From the NCBI GenBank assembly GCA_002270465.1, contig NQOF01000003.1:620001-684000 (forward strand): a stretch of 64,000 nt of DNA, read 5' to 3'. A program made the translations under genes and the position numbers. Source of the stretch: Blautia hominis. GTDB lineage: Bacteria; Bacillota; Clostridia; Lachnospirales; Lachnospiraceae. Under the pieces are notes generated by a model. That model had not been told where the DNA came from. It searched no databases and saw nothing but the letters and a program-made list of their open reading frames with translations. Below, one piece after another: positions 1 through 7,450 of the stretch (positions are counted from its first letter, which is position 1; the number at the start of each line of letters is the position of its first letter).

Positions 1-145
1 ATATGCAACGGAGTCACCGGTATCTGCTTTTGCCGGTCTGGCCGTGGCAGTATTTTTCGCTATGAAAGAGAAAAGCCTTGTGATGGTTGCGTGTTTTTCC
101 TGTATCGGTGTATTTATCACAGAGCGGATTTTGGAATTATTATAA
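1..145 (+). CDS. C-terminal end of a small membrane protein, possibly AzlD-like
   Basis: The first complete codon is at base 2; the frame is open from the window edge to TAA at 143-145, giving 47 residues. They are hydrophobic with one clear membrane-spanning stretch (VSAFAGLAVAVFFAM) followed by a short basic turn (KEK) and a second hydrophobic segment. The pattern resembles the last helices of AzlD-type branched-chain amino-acid exporter subunits, but this is a weak impression from a short tail and the start lies outside the window. No link to the polysaccharide genes is evident. Confidence 0.45.
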   Translation, partial: YATESPVSAFAGLAVAVFFAMKEKSLVMVACFSCIGVFITERILELL

Positions 146-198
146 GTATAGTTCATGAGACTGTAAAACAAATTTAATATTACATTTCCCCTGTTTGG

Positions 199-227
199 TT
201 GTAATAACCTGTAAAAAATGGTAAAAT
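199..227 (+). promoter_or_regulatory. SigA-type promoter of the L,D-transpeptidase gene
   Basis: TTGTAA at 199-204, a 17-base spacer and TAAAAT at 222-227. Transcription should begin near 234, leaving a leader of about 85 bases before the ATG at 320. Confidence 0.6.
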
Positions 228-233
228 AGTGAT

Positions 234-319
234 ATCTCTAGAGGGAGAGTATACCTGGTTGATACGAAAGTATCCGGGAGATAAATAAGAGCGTAAAGCT
301 GGAAAGTAGAGGGAATAGT
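234..319 (+). other. Structured 5' leader, unassigned
   Basis: The leader contains a GAAA-tetraloop hairpin (GATAC 261-265, GAAA, GTATC 270-274) extended by CCTG 254-257 pairing with CGGG 275-278 across a small bulge. It is followed by a purine-rich stretch holding GAGCGTAAAGCTGG. The last part recalls the GCAAAGC element of c-di-GMP riboswitches, but the rest of that consensus is not visible, so no riboswitch class is assigned. The RBS is GAGGGA, about 5 bases before the ATG. Confidence 0.35.
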
Positions 320-3259
320 ATGAAGAAGCGTAGGATGAAGCTGTTGGCGCTGATGCTTACGGCAGCGGTCACGATCACTTCTGTCCTTCCGGTAGGAGCA
401 GCAGCTACGGATGGAAGTGAAGTACCGCAGCAGGTTACAAGCCTTACGGATCCGCTGGATGAAGGGAGCGGAGCAACGGATAACGGTTTGGGGGATGCAG
501 AAGGAGATGGACAGATTGGCGACAGCCAAACGGATGACGGCCAAATAGATGGCGAGACAAAACAAGTAAGCCATGAGGCGGAAGCGGTCCAGGATGACCA
601 TTGGACGCTGGAACGAACTGAGAATGAAATGATTTTCAGATATTATGATTCCGTAGATAGATTTACGGGATATCAGAGGAAATGGGTGCTGGATAAGCAG
701 AGCGGTATCTGGATGTATTATGAAGTTCAGGAGGACGGGACGGAGATGTCTGTGGATCCTCTTCCGGATGCAACAGTTACAGTAGGCGGAAAGGCCATTG
801 GATTTTATGGAACCGCTGTTTACAAGGATGCAGATTATGGCCCGATGAACCTTACATACGCCTTTGAAAAAGTGGAGGGCGGTTTAAAAGGTGTCGGAGA
901 TTGGTGGTATCAGGAAGCAGATGGTTCTTTTCAGTATTATCTGGGTGAGGCAGACCCGGCAGAAAATCCGGATGCGGCACTTGCAGCAGGAATGGCGGTG
1001 CCAAAAAGTGAGATGGAAGGCGCATTCGTTATTCCGGGGGATGACGGCGTGGAGCATTGCTACTGGCTGGATGCCAACGGAATGCCTTTAAAGGATATCT
1101 GGAAATTCATTACGGATGAGGATGGAAGTAAGTTGGCCGGCTATTTTGGTCCGGATGGCAAAATGCTGACCGAAGGCATGCCGACAGGACTTCAGAATAT
1201 TGAAGGCGCCAATTACTGGATTGGGGAAGACGGACAGCCTGAGACGAATGTATGGAAAGAAGCAGACGGCAAATATTATTATTTTGACAGCAATGGTGTG
1301 CAGGCACAGGGAAAATCCGGTCTTCAGAAAATTGACGGCAGCAATTACTGGATGAATGAAGACGGAAGCTATGCCAAATCCAAGTGGATAGTAGATGGCA
1401 AGAAATATTACTATTTTGGTGCGGATGGAAAGCAGACAACGAAAACTGGACTGCAGACGATCAACGGCAAGAAATATTACGTGAACAAGGACGGCACGGT
1501 TAAGAAAAATACATCTGTGATTGTAAAGGGTGTAAAATATTTCTTTGGGAAAGACGGTATATGTACCAAATCATACAAGGTTTATCCTGAGGGATGGCAA
1601 TATAATGCCAGTGGAAAATGGTATCAAAAGGAAGATGGTACCTGGCCCAAAAATTGCTGGTATAAAGTAGATGGAAAAAAATACTATTTTAATAATAATG
1701 GTTATACGCAAGTCGGGTGGTTAAATCTTGGGACTAAGTGGTATTATCTGGACAGTAATGGTGCAATGACTACCGGATGGATAAAACTTGATAAAACCTG
1801 GTATTATTTGACACCAGGAAGTGGCATTATGAATACCGGCTGGTATAAAGTAGGAAAAACATGGTACTACAGCAATGGAAGCGGAGCAATGCAGACTGGC
1901 TGGGTGAATCTTGGAGGAACCTGGTATTATTTGAATGTGGATGGTTCAATGGCACAGGGCTGGGCAATGCTTGGAAACACTTGGTATTACCTGAAACCGG
2001 GAAGTGGAGCAATGCAGACTGGCTGGTATAAGGTTGGACAAACGTGGTATTACAGTAATGGAAGCGGAGCAATGCAGACTGGTTGGATAAATCTTGGCGG
2101 AGTCTGGTACTATTTGACGGGAAGTGGAGCAATGCAGACCGGCTGGATAAATCCGAGCGGAACCTGGTATTATATGGCAGCGAACGGAGCGATGCAGACT
2201 GGCTGGGTGAATCTAGGGGGAACCTGGTATTATTTATCAGGAAACGGAGCAATGCAGACTGGCTGGTTAAATTTGGGTGGAACCTGGTACTATCTTAACA
2301 GTAATGGCTCTATGGCTCAAGGCTGGGGATACCTGGGGGCCTGGTATTATTTTACTCCTGGTAGTGGTTCAATGAGAACAGGCTGGTATCAGGTTGGAAA
2401 AGAATGGTATTATTCTTACGGGAATGGTGTAATGGCCACTAATACATGGATTGATACATATTACTATGTAGGCAGTAATGGTGCTATGCTGAAGGACACC
2501 AATATTGGAGGCTATTATGTAGATAAGAATGGTCGATGGGTTCCGGGCTATGGAACAGTCAATGTGAATACAAATGGAGCCTGGGAGAATAGTAACGGAA
2601 CGTTCTATTTCAAAAAAAGTAATGGGGCTTATGCTAAGGATGAATATGTAGCATGGAATGGCAACTGGTATTACTTGGACGGAAACGGTGTTATGGCAAC
2701 CGGGTGGAAGTATGTAAAAGGATATAAAATGTACTTTGGCACTAATGGCGCAATGCAGCAGGATGTCAGTGGTATGATAGGTGGTCCTTATAGAATTCGG
2801 GTAAATCGTACCAAATGCCAGATTACGGTACTTGCAAAAGATGGAAGTAATGGCTGGACTATTCCCGTAAAATCCATGACGTGTTCTGTGGGTAATCCGA
2901 TTACTCTGACACCTGCGGGAACATTCTATATTGGTGATCAGGATAGATGGCATATCTTAATGGGTCCATCGTGGGGACAGTGGACATCACATGTAGTGAA
3001 TGGAATCTTTATCCATTCTGTGGCAGGTTCCTCCACAAGTCAGTATAATCTGTCATCATGGGATTACAATATGCTTGGTCAGCCTGCATCACATGGGTGT
3101 ATCCGTGTATGTGTCAGAGATGCAAAATGGATTTATGATAACTGTGGCAGAGGAACGCAGGTAACGATTGGGGATGGTTACTATGAACCATTCGATAAAC
3201 CGGCAACTATAAAACTTGCACCGGGAGTTAATCTGAAAGATCCAACAGATATCTGGTAA
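320..3259 (+). CDS. Secreted L,D-transpeptidase with GW-type cell-wall-binding repeats
   Basis: 979 residues. A signal peptide (KKRRMK basic start, LLALMLTAAVTITSV core) is followed by an acidic Gly/Asp/Gln linker (to about residue 85), a poorly recognised region, then roughly two dozen 20-residue GW repeats (GWxxxGxWYYLxxxGAMxT) spanning about residues 290-815. The C-terminal domain (about 823-965) is YkuD/L,D-transpeptidase: the signature PASHGCIRV, near residue 922, supplies the catalytic His and Cys, and IFIHS lies upstream. The family forms 3-3 peptidoglycan cross-links or attaches proteins to peptidoglycan outside the membrane; the repeats, of the choline-binding type, would dock it on phosphocholine-bearing wall polymer. 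The gene is monocistronic, between its own promoter and a strong terminator. Function of the domain is secure; the repeat ligand is inferred. Confidence 0.9.
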   Translation: MKKRRMKLLALMLTAAVTITSVLPVGAAATDGSEVPQQVTSLTDPLDEGSGATDNGLGDAEGDGQIGDSQTDDGQIDGETKQVSHEAEAVQDDHWTLERTENEMIFRYYDSVDRFTGYQRKWVLDKQSGIWMYYEVQEDGTEMSVDPLPDATVTVGGKAIGFYGTAVYKDADYGPMNLTYAFEKVEGGLKGVGDWWYQEADGSFQYYLGEADPAENPDAALAAGMAVPKSEMEGAFVIPGDDGVEHCYWLDANGMPLKDIWKFITDEDGSKLAGYFGPDGKMLTEGMPTGLQNIEGANYWIGEDGQPETNVWKEADGKYYYFDSNGVQAQGKSGLQKIDGSNYWMNEDGSYAKSKWIVDGKKYYYFGADGKQTTKTGLQTINGKKYYVNKDGTVKKNTSVIVKGVKYFFGKDGICTKSYKVYPEGWQYNASGKWYQKEDGTWPKNCWYKVDGKKYYFNNNGYTQVGWLNLGTKWYYLDSNGAMTTGWIKLDKTWYYLTPGSGIMNTGWYKVGKTWYYSNGSGAMQTGWVNLGGTWYYLNVDGSMAQGWAMLGNTWYYLKPGSGAMQTGWYKVGQTWYYSNGSGAMQTGWINLGGVWYYLTGSGAMQTGWINPSGTWYYMAANGAMQTGWVNLGGTWYYLSGNGAMQTGWLNLGGTWYYLNSNGSMAQGWGYLGAWYYFTPGSGSMRTGWYQVGKEWYYSYGNGVMATNTWIDTYYYVGSNGAMLKDTNIGGYYVDKNGRWVPGYGTVNVNTNGAWENSNGTFYFKKSNGAYAKDEYVAWNGNWYYLDGNGVMATGWKYVKGYKMYFGTNGAMQQDVSGMIGGPYRIRVNRTKCQITVLAKDGSNGWTIPVKSMTCSVGNPITLTPAGTFYIGDQDRWHILMGPSWGQWTSHVVNGIFIHSVAGSSTSQYNLSSWDYNMLGQPASHGCIRVCVRDAKWIYDNCGRGTQVTIGDGYYEPFDKPATIKLAPGVNLKDPTDIW
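1195..2770 (+). repeat. GW/choline-binding-type repeat array (L,D-transpeptidase)
   Basis: Coding repeats of about 60 bases; translated units read GWxxLGxTWYYLxxxGAMQT. Several neighbouring units are nearly identical at DNA level (for example around 1860-2290), which makes the array prone to unit gain and loss by recombination. Confidence 0.9.
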
Positions 3260-3275
3260 AAAGATAATTTAATAG

Positions 3276-3320
3276 GCCGGCAGATTATATTCTTTAATAT
3301 ATAATCTGCCGGCTCTTTTT
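3276..3320. terminator. Intrinsic terminator between convergent genes
   Basis: A perfect 15-bp stem (GCCGGCAGATTATAT at 3276-3290 with its complement at 3299-3313), 8-base loop, then TCTTTTT. It ends the L,D-transpeptidase gene and lies immediately beyond the stop of the convergent ATP-grasp gene, so it may serve both strands. Confidence 0.9.
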
Positions 3321-3324
3321 AAAA

Positions 3325-4584
3325 TTACTCAGGATATTTTGGTATTTTATTTTCATATAATACATTTTCTCCTTCAGGAGATAATATAGAAATATGCTCG
3401 TATATATATTTTGTTATACGGTCAATTTCAGTTCTGCTTCCGTCTGATATATAGTAGCGGACTGCATAGGGGTTTACCCCATGAGGTATAATTCTCTCAC
3501 CAGATCTATAAAACAGCCAAGCATCTTTAACTCCTTTTATAGATGAAATTTTACGGGCGGTATCTTGATTATCAACCATTAGACCGCTTTTTCCATGAAA
3601 ATAAAGAACAGCACTGTTTTTGGCGAAAAAAGGGGAGTGAACCTTAAGATTTTTTCTAAGGGACATCTCGTCATAAAGATAATCGAGTAATAAATCCTCC
3701 ACCTTTAATCCGCAGCAATAATCAACAAGTTCATGTTCATAACCGAAAAATCTTCCGGCAACTTCACACACAGATATGGTTTCACCCGGTGACCAGAAAA
3801 ATTGCATAGACAGCGCACCGCTGGTTTGCCCAGTATAGTTTGCAACCTTTTGTAATATACCCTTAGCTTCTTCATATACATAGTTGATCAAACGGGATGG
3901 ATAAACGTTACGAGAGCTTATAGGGATTTCGTTTGTACAGACAGGTGTCTTTTCACGGTCGGCAATGCTGATTACATGAACTTTACCATCTAGAATCCAG
4001 CTCATCATATTAAATTCATATCCCTCATTATATTCCTCAACCAAAATCTCTTTTATTTCAGAAGTTGCACAGATAAAATTAAAATATTTTCTGATTTCCT
4101 CAATGGAATATAAGACAAGAACACCTCTGGAACCATATTTATCAATAGGTTTCACTACTACCGGGAATTCAAGATTGTTTAGATCATTGTCTGTAAAACC
4201 ATAGGGCAAACGAACATATTTTGCGGTTGGAATAGATAATTCATGAAACATCTGTTTCATAACATCTTTGTTTCGATAATAGTCCAATTTTTCCGGTGAA
4301 AAGTAGCATTTAAGACCAGCTTTATTTGCAATTTTAATCATGCATTCAAATAAATAATCAGAAAATGATGTGATAATTCCATCTACTCTTTCCAGTTGGC
4401 AGATGGAGACGATTCGGTCGGTATCTCCAACATCGATATCGTAAGCTTTATCAGCATACCGTTTTCCGATACTGTCAGGATATCCATCACATACTATGGT
4501 ATAGATTCCACGGGATTTAGCTAACTGTATGAGTTGGACGAATTCTCTTAGGGAACCTAGAATTAATAATCGCTGTTTCATCAT
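3325..4584 (-). CDS. ATP-grasp ligase of unknown substrate
   Basis: 419 residues. The N-terminus (RLLILGSLREFVQLIQLAK) is the Rossmann-like pre-ATP-grasp fold of carbamoyl-phosphate-synthase-large-subunit-like ligases. FPVVVKPIDKYGSRGV (about residues 140-155) is the ATP-binding lysine and glycine-rich loop; EILVEEYNEGYEFN and ISVCEVAGRFFGYEHE carry the acidic and Arg residues expected for Mg-ATP. Such enzymes join a carboxylate to an amine via an acyl-phosphate. The ATG overlaps the stop of the upstream DegT-like gene by 4 bases (ATGA), so the two are translationally coupled. With an amino-sugar transaminase and a lipid-carrier glycosyltransferase nearby, it could acylate an amino sugar or make the acyl donor; the substrate cannot be read from sequence. 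Confidence 0.8.
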   Translation of the reverse strand: MMKQRLLILGSLREFVQLIQLAKSRGIYTIVCDGYPDSIGKRYADKAYDIDVGDTDRIVSICQLERVDGIITSFSDYLFECMIKIANKAGLKCYFSPEKLDYYRNKDVMKQMFHELSIPTAKYVRLPYGFTDNDLNNLEFPVVVKPIDKYGSRGVLVLYSIEEIRKYFNFICATSEIKEILVEEYNEGYEFNMMSWILDGKVHVISIADREKTPVCTNEIPISSRNVYPSRLINYVYEEAKGILQKVANYTGQTSGALSMQFFWSPGETISVCEVAGRFFGYEHELVDYCCGLKVEDLLLDYLYDEMSLRKNLKVHSPFFAKNSAVLYFHGKSGLMVDNQDTARKISSIKGVKDAWLFYRSGERIIPHGVNPYAVRYYISDGSRTEIDRITKYIYEHISILSPEGENVLYENKIPKYPE

Positions 4585-5561
4585 TTGTCATTTTTGCCTT
4601 TCATCAATTGGTTCAAGACAGATACTATACGCTTCATGTCTTCCGCGTTATATCGCTGGTCACATGGGAGAGGAAGTATATTTGCTGCATAGTTATATTC
4701 CAGACTTTCTTTTGGAAATTGTTCTATTACATTGCTCCAATAAGTAGGAACAAATATTTTTTTATCTGCCAGTTTTTTTCGTATCTGAATACCATCCGTG
4801 CAATAGAATGGATACACGAAAGGACCTTTTTGGGTACGCAGCAGCAAATGATTTTGAGTTTGCAGGGACTGTTCTAATATAGCATAATTTTCATTTCGAC
4901 TTCTGCATACCTGCGTATAATCTATCCCTCTAAGAAGATTTTGCGTTAAGCGAGACATGCTTTTTACCGGTTCATCATAAAAACCATGGGCTGTTTCTAG
5001 CATGGTTGAGTAATAGGCAGATGCTGGAGACTCATATCGACCAAGTATATGCGTCATTCTATAGGCTGACTTATCTATAGGAAGGAAGAAAGTCTCTGTA
5101 TTAGGAGTATTATCCAAATATAGATAAGCACCATCGGGTAATCCGAAAAATTTTCTACATGAGTAAAGGGTCGGGATTGTTTCCAACGGTTCCTGGAAGA
5201 ATGCGTGGGTATTATCAAGAATAATATTTTTATATTTCTTTTTTAAATCCAAGAGACATTCAGGAGACAATTGACCATAATAGTTGACGAGGTATAAATA
5301 TTCATTCTCATCGAATTTTTTTTCCGGCAGTACAGGAGTAAAGTCATCCAAAATAGAATACCATGAAATCTCTATACCACATTTTCTACATACATGGGTC
5401 ACAGAATCACACAGTAGTAGAGGAAGCCATAATTTTTTGATTCGTAGTTTATTTATTGCAAAGATAAGTGCTGTACGTCCAAGATTCAGTTTCAGCAAGT
5501 TCGGATAAAATTCTTTTCCTGACAACTCCTCTAATTCCATATACCCGCCAATTTCTTTCAT
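4581..5561 (-). CDS. DegT/DnrJ/EryC1/StrS-like PLP-dependent protein, divergent
   Basis: 326 residues, somewhat shorter than the usual 370-400 of sugar aminotransferases. GRTAL (about residue 29) matches the phosphate-binding turn, ILDNTHAFFQ replaces the usual EDAAQ segment with the ring-nitrogen Asp, and SCRKFFGLPDGAYLY places the Schiff-base Lys in an S-x-x-K context. The active site therefore looks usable although the sequence is far from WecE in this window. Start chosen at 5561 because AAGGAATGATAATATG gives a good RBS. It is followed by the coupled ATP-grasp gene and preceded by the ArnC-like GT on the same strand. An aminotransferase acting on a small keto-acid or sugar is plausible; the reaction is not determined. 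Confidence 0.65.
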   Translation of the reverse strand: MKEIGGYMELEELSGKEFYPNLLKLNLGRTALIFAINKLRIKKLWLPLLLCDSVTHVCRKCGIEISWYSILDDFTPVLPEKKFDENEYLYLVNYYGQLSPECLLDLKKKYKNIILDNTHAFFQEPLETIPTLYSCRKFFGLPDGAYLYLDNTPNTETFFLPIDKSAYRMTHILGRYESPASAYYSTMLETAHGFYDEPVKSMSRLTQNLLRGIDYTQVCRSRNENYAILEQSLQTQNHLLLRTQKGPFVYPFYCTDGIQIRKKLADKKIFVPTYWSNVIEQFPKESLEYNYAANILPLPCDQRYNAEDMKRIVSVLNQLMKGKNDK

Positions 5562-5590
5562 ATTATCATTCCTTTTGTATCTAATAGAAT

Positions 5591-6520
5591 CTACAATTCT
5601 TTTTTTCGTATTACATAATTAGGGATTTTTTTTGCTTCATTCAATATATTCATTAAATATTGGCCAATAATACCGATTGCCAATAGAATGATTCCGTTAT
5701 AAGCCAATATGAGTAAAACAAGTGTTGTCCATCCTTCTACAGAAACACCATATATGAAATACCTTATCAGGTAAAAGAGTCCCAATATAATACTGATTAC
5801 AAAACTAAAAATGCCCAAATCCCTCACCAAAATCAATGGAAGTGCAGAATTTGATGTAATATCATAAATCAGATCTTTCGCTAATCTACGAAAAGTATAA
5901 TTACTCTGTCCTACTTTACGGGCATCATGCTGAACAGGGACATTAATAATTCTATTACTGCTCTGTACAAGAAGATTTCCAATTTGAGGAAGATGTGTAT
6001 TGGTATTTAAAATAGCCTCTACTATAAACCTGCGCATGAGCCGAAAACTTGTTATTTCCAGATTTGGATCTTTGTTTAACATTTTTGATGTAGCGTAAAT
6101 CGATATTTTAGTACCAATCTTTCTTATAATATTGTGTTTTCTGTTTTCATATTTGGCGATAATTACATCTACGTCTTGCCTTTCTTTTATAACCGCAGCC
6201 ATTTTAGGGATTTCTTCTGGACGATGCTGCAAGTCATCATCCATGGTGATAACAAAATCGCCTTTAGCAAATGAAAAACCACAAAGTAGGGCAGGATGCT
6301 GACCAAAATTTTTTGCCATTTGAATGATTTTAACTCGGGAATCGGCCTTATGAAGCTGTTCCATAACTGCATAAGAGTTGTCACGGGAACTGTCATCTAC
6401 CAGTATTAATTCAAAATCTTCTTGCATAATCTGCTCAAATACATAACGAATCCTGTTGTAAAGTTCTTCTAATGTATGTTCAGAATTATATACAGGAACG
6501 ACGATAGAATATAGACTCAT
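5591..6520 (-). CDS. ArnC/GtrB-like polyprenyl-phosphate glycosyltransferase (GT2)
   Basis: 309 residues. GT2 N-terminal domain: YSIVVPVYNSE, ILVDDSSRDNS and the metal-binding ITMDDDLQHRPEE. Two long hydrophobic helices follow near residues 230-290 (LGIFSFVISIILGLFYLI and VLLILAYNGIILLAIGIIG), and the protein ends in a basic tail. This is the architecture of enzymes that move a sugar from a nucleotide donor to undecaprenyl phosphate at the inner face of the membrane. RBS GGAGGT lies 6 bases before the ATG. First gene of a leftward three-gene operon, with its promoter back-to-back with that of the small flippase-like genes. A paralogue is encoded at 39781-40731. Confidence 0.85.
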   Translation of the reverse strand: MSLYSIVVPVYNSEHTLEELYNRIRYVFEQIMQEDFELILVDDSSRDNSYAVMEQLHKADSRVKIIQMAKNFGQHPALLCGFSFAKGDFVITMDDDLQHRPEEIPKMAAVIKERQDVDVIIAKYENRKHNIIRKIGTKISIYATSKMLNKDPNLEITSFRLMRRFIVEAILNTNTHLPQIGNLLVQSSNRIINVPVQHDARKVGQSNYTFRRLAKDLIYDITSNSALPLILVRDLGIFSFVISIILGLFYLIRYFIYGVSVEGWTTLVLLILAYNGIILLAIGIIGQYLMNILNEAKKIPNYVIRKKEL

Positions 6521-6582
6521 TTTTATACCTCCAGGGCTGTCTATCGTTCTTTAATAATAAGGTGTTAACAGCCGCTTGGCCT

Positions 6583-6611
6583 ATTATAACATTTTACGAC
6601 AAGGGTTTCAA
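6583..6611 (-). promoter_or_regulatory. SigA-type promoter, leftward, for the GT2/DegT/ATP-grasp operon
   Basis: On the minus strand TTGAAA (6606-6611), 17-base spacer, TATAAT (6583-6588). Its -35 lies only 5 bases from the -35 of the rightward promoter, so the two divergent promoters are likely to influence each other. Confidence 0.75.
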
Positions 6612-6616
6612 TAGAC

Positions 6617-6645
6617 TTGTTCCGGGAGAAGAAGGGTGATATAAT
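6617..6645 (+). promoter_or_regulatory. SigA-type promoter, rightward, for the small EmrE-like pair
   Basis: TTGTTC (6617-6622), 17-base spacer, TATAAT (6640-6645). The ATG chosen for the first gene is at 6712. Confidence 0.7.
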
Positions 6646-6711
6646 AAAAAAAGCTGTGCAATACAAAAAAGTCTGTTGCTCAAATATTATGCAGAGAAAG
6701 AAGGGGAATTC

Positions 6712-7077
6712 ATGGCTGTTTCTAGAAAAAGTAAGGTAAAAGACTATATCTTTTTACATATCAGTATTATGATATTTTCATTTACCCCTGTGTTTACAAA
6801 AATGGCATCGATGGAATTTAACAAGAATGGAATTTGGGGGATTCGATTATATTTTTTCTTTTTCCTTATGCTTTTAGATTGTTTTATCTATGCGCTGGCG
6901 TGGCAGAAGATCATTCAGAGATTTGAACTCAGTATAGCATATGCAAATAAAAGTGTATATTTGGTATGGTCCCAGATATGGGCGGTATTGATTTTTCATG
7001 AGGTTTTAACCATAAAAAATATTGTTGGGTTGTTAGTTGTATTATTCGGAGTATTGGTGGTGCAAAAATATGAATAA
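6712..7077 (+). CDS. Small EmrE/EamA-like membrane protein (ArnE/ArnF-type flippase subunit candidate)
   Basis: 121 residues from the ATG at 6712, preferred over the in-frame ATG at 6676 because AAGGGG sits 7 bases upstream. Four hydrophobic helices can be followed (about 15-33, 40-58, 75-95, 100-118), the usual size and topology of small-multidrug-resistance-fold half-transporters. ArnE and ArnF are such proteins: as a heterodimer they move undecaprenyl-phosphate-aminoarabinose across the membrane. Here two adjacent small proteins overlap by 8 bases and stand divergent to an ArnC-like GT, matching that arrangement. Flippase function is inferred from context. Confidence 0.65.
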   Translation: MAVSRKSKVKDYIFLHISIMIFSFTPVFTKMASMEFNKNGIWGIRLYFFFFLMLLDCFIYALAWQKIIQRFELSIAYANKSVYLVWSQIWAVLIFHEVLTIKNIVGLLVVLFGVLVVQKYE

Positions 7078-7408
7078 ATATATGTTTATCCTTTTTATTG
7101 GTACATTTTTTACGGCGTTTTCACAACTACTTCTGAAACAAAGTGCGAACAGAAAATACAGTCATCCGATTTATGAATATTTAAATTGGAGAGTCATTAT
7201 TGCGTATGGTATTTTTGGCGGCGTTCTGCTTTTGAATACTTATGCGTTTACAAAAGTGGAAATGAAATATGGTTCTGTGATTGATACCTTTAGCTATGTA
7301 TTTGTTATGTTGTTATCATATTTTGTATTGAAGGAGAAATTTACCAAGGGAAAAGTGATTGGAAATCTGATTATTATTACAGGTATTTTCATTTATACAC
7401 TGGGATAA
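7070..7408 (+). CDS. Second small EmrE/EamA-like membrane protein (flippase partner)
   Basis: 112 residues. The frame is open from 7037, but starting at the ATG at 7070 (MNKYMFILFIG) removes a long overlap and begins directly in the first helix; a GGTGGTG stretch precedes it. Four helices; YAFTKVEMKYGSVIDT, then YFVLKEKFTKGKVIG and a last helix NLIIITGIFIYTL, are typical of EamA/EmrE half-transporters. It overlaps the preceding gene by 8 bases in another frame, so the pair is co-translated, as expected for a heterodimer. The translocated lipid-sugar is unknown; the nearby WecE suggests an amino-dideoxyhexose. Confidence 0.65.
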   Translation: MNKYMFILFIGTFFTAFSQLLLKQSANRKYSHPIYEYLNWRVIIAYGIFGGVLLLNTYAFTKVEMKYGSVIDTFSYVFVMLLSYFVLKEKFTKGKVIGNLIIITGIFIYTLG

Positions 7409-7412
7409 AAAT

Positions 7413-7450
7413 AGGTATGGATTCTTGTAGGAATCCATACCTTATTTTTA
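7413..7450. terminator. Bidirectional intrinsic terminator
   Basis: Perfect 12-bp stem (AGGTATGGATTC 7413-7424, complement 7431-7442), 6-base loop, A-rich on the left and TATTTTTAT on the right. It separates the rightward EmrE-like pair from the leftward wecE gene. Confidence 0.85.

Noticed and set aside
234-319. c-di-GMP (GEMM) riboswitch
   Set aside because: Only a GCGTAAAGC-like segment and a GNRA hairpin are shared; the order and the remaining conserved bases do not fit.
1195-2770. Regularly spaced short repeats that could suggest a CRISPR array
   Set aside because: Units are in one coding frame, vary at third positions and translate to GW repeats; there are no unrelated spacers.
2369-2953. 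194-codon frame antisense to the L,D-transpeptidase gene, and similar long antisense frames in the other GW arrays
   Set aside because: These are mirror frames of repetitive Gly/Trp/Tyr-rich coding DNA, with no RBS and no recognisable protein features.
3325-4584. D-alanine-D-alanine ligase
   Set aside because: The ATP-grasp core is present, but the N-terminus and overall motifs follow CarB-like ligases and no Ddl signature is visible.
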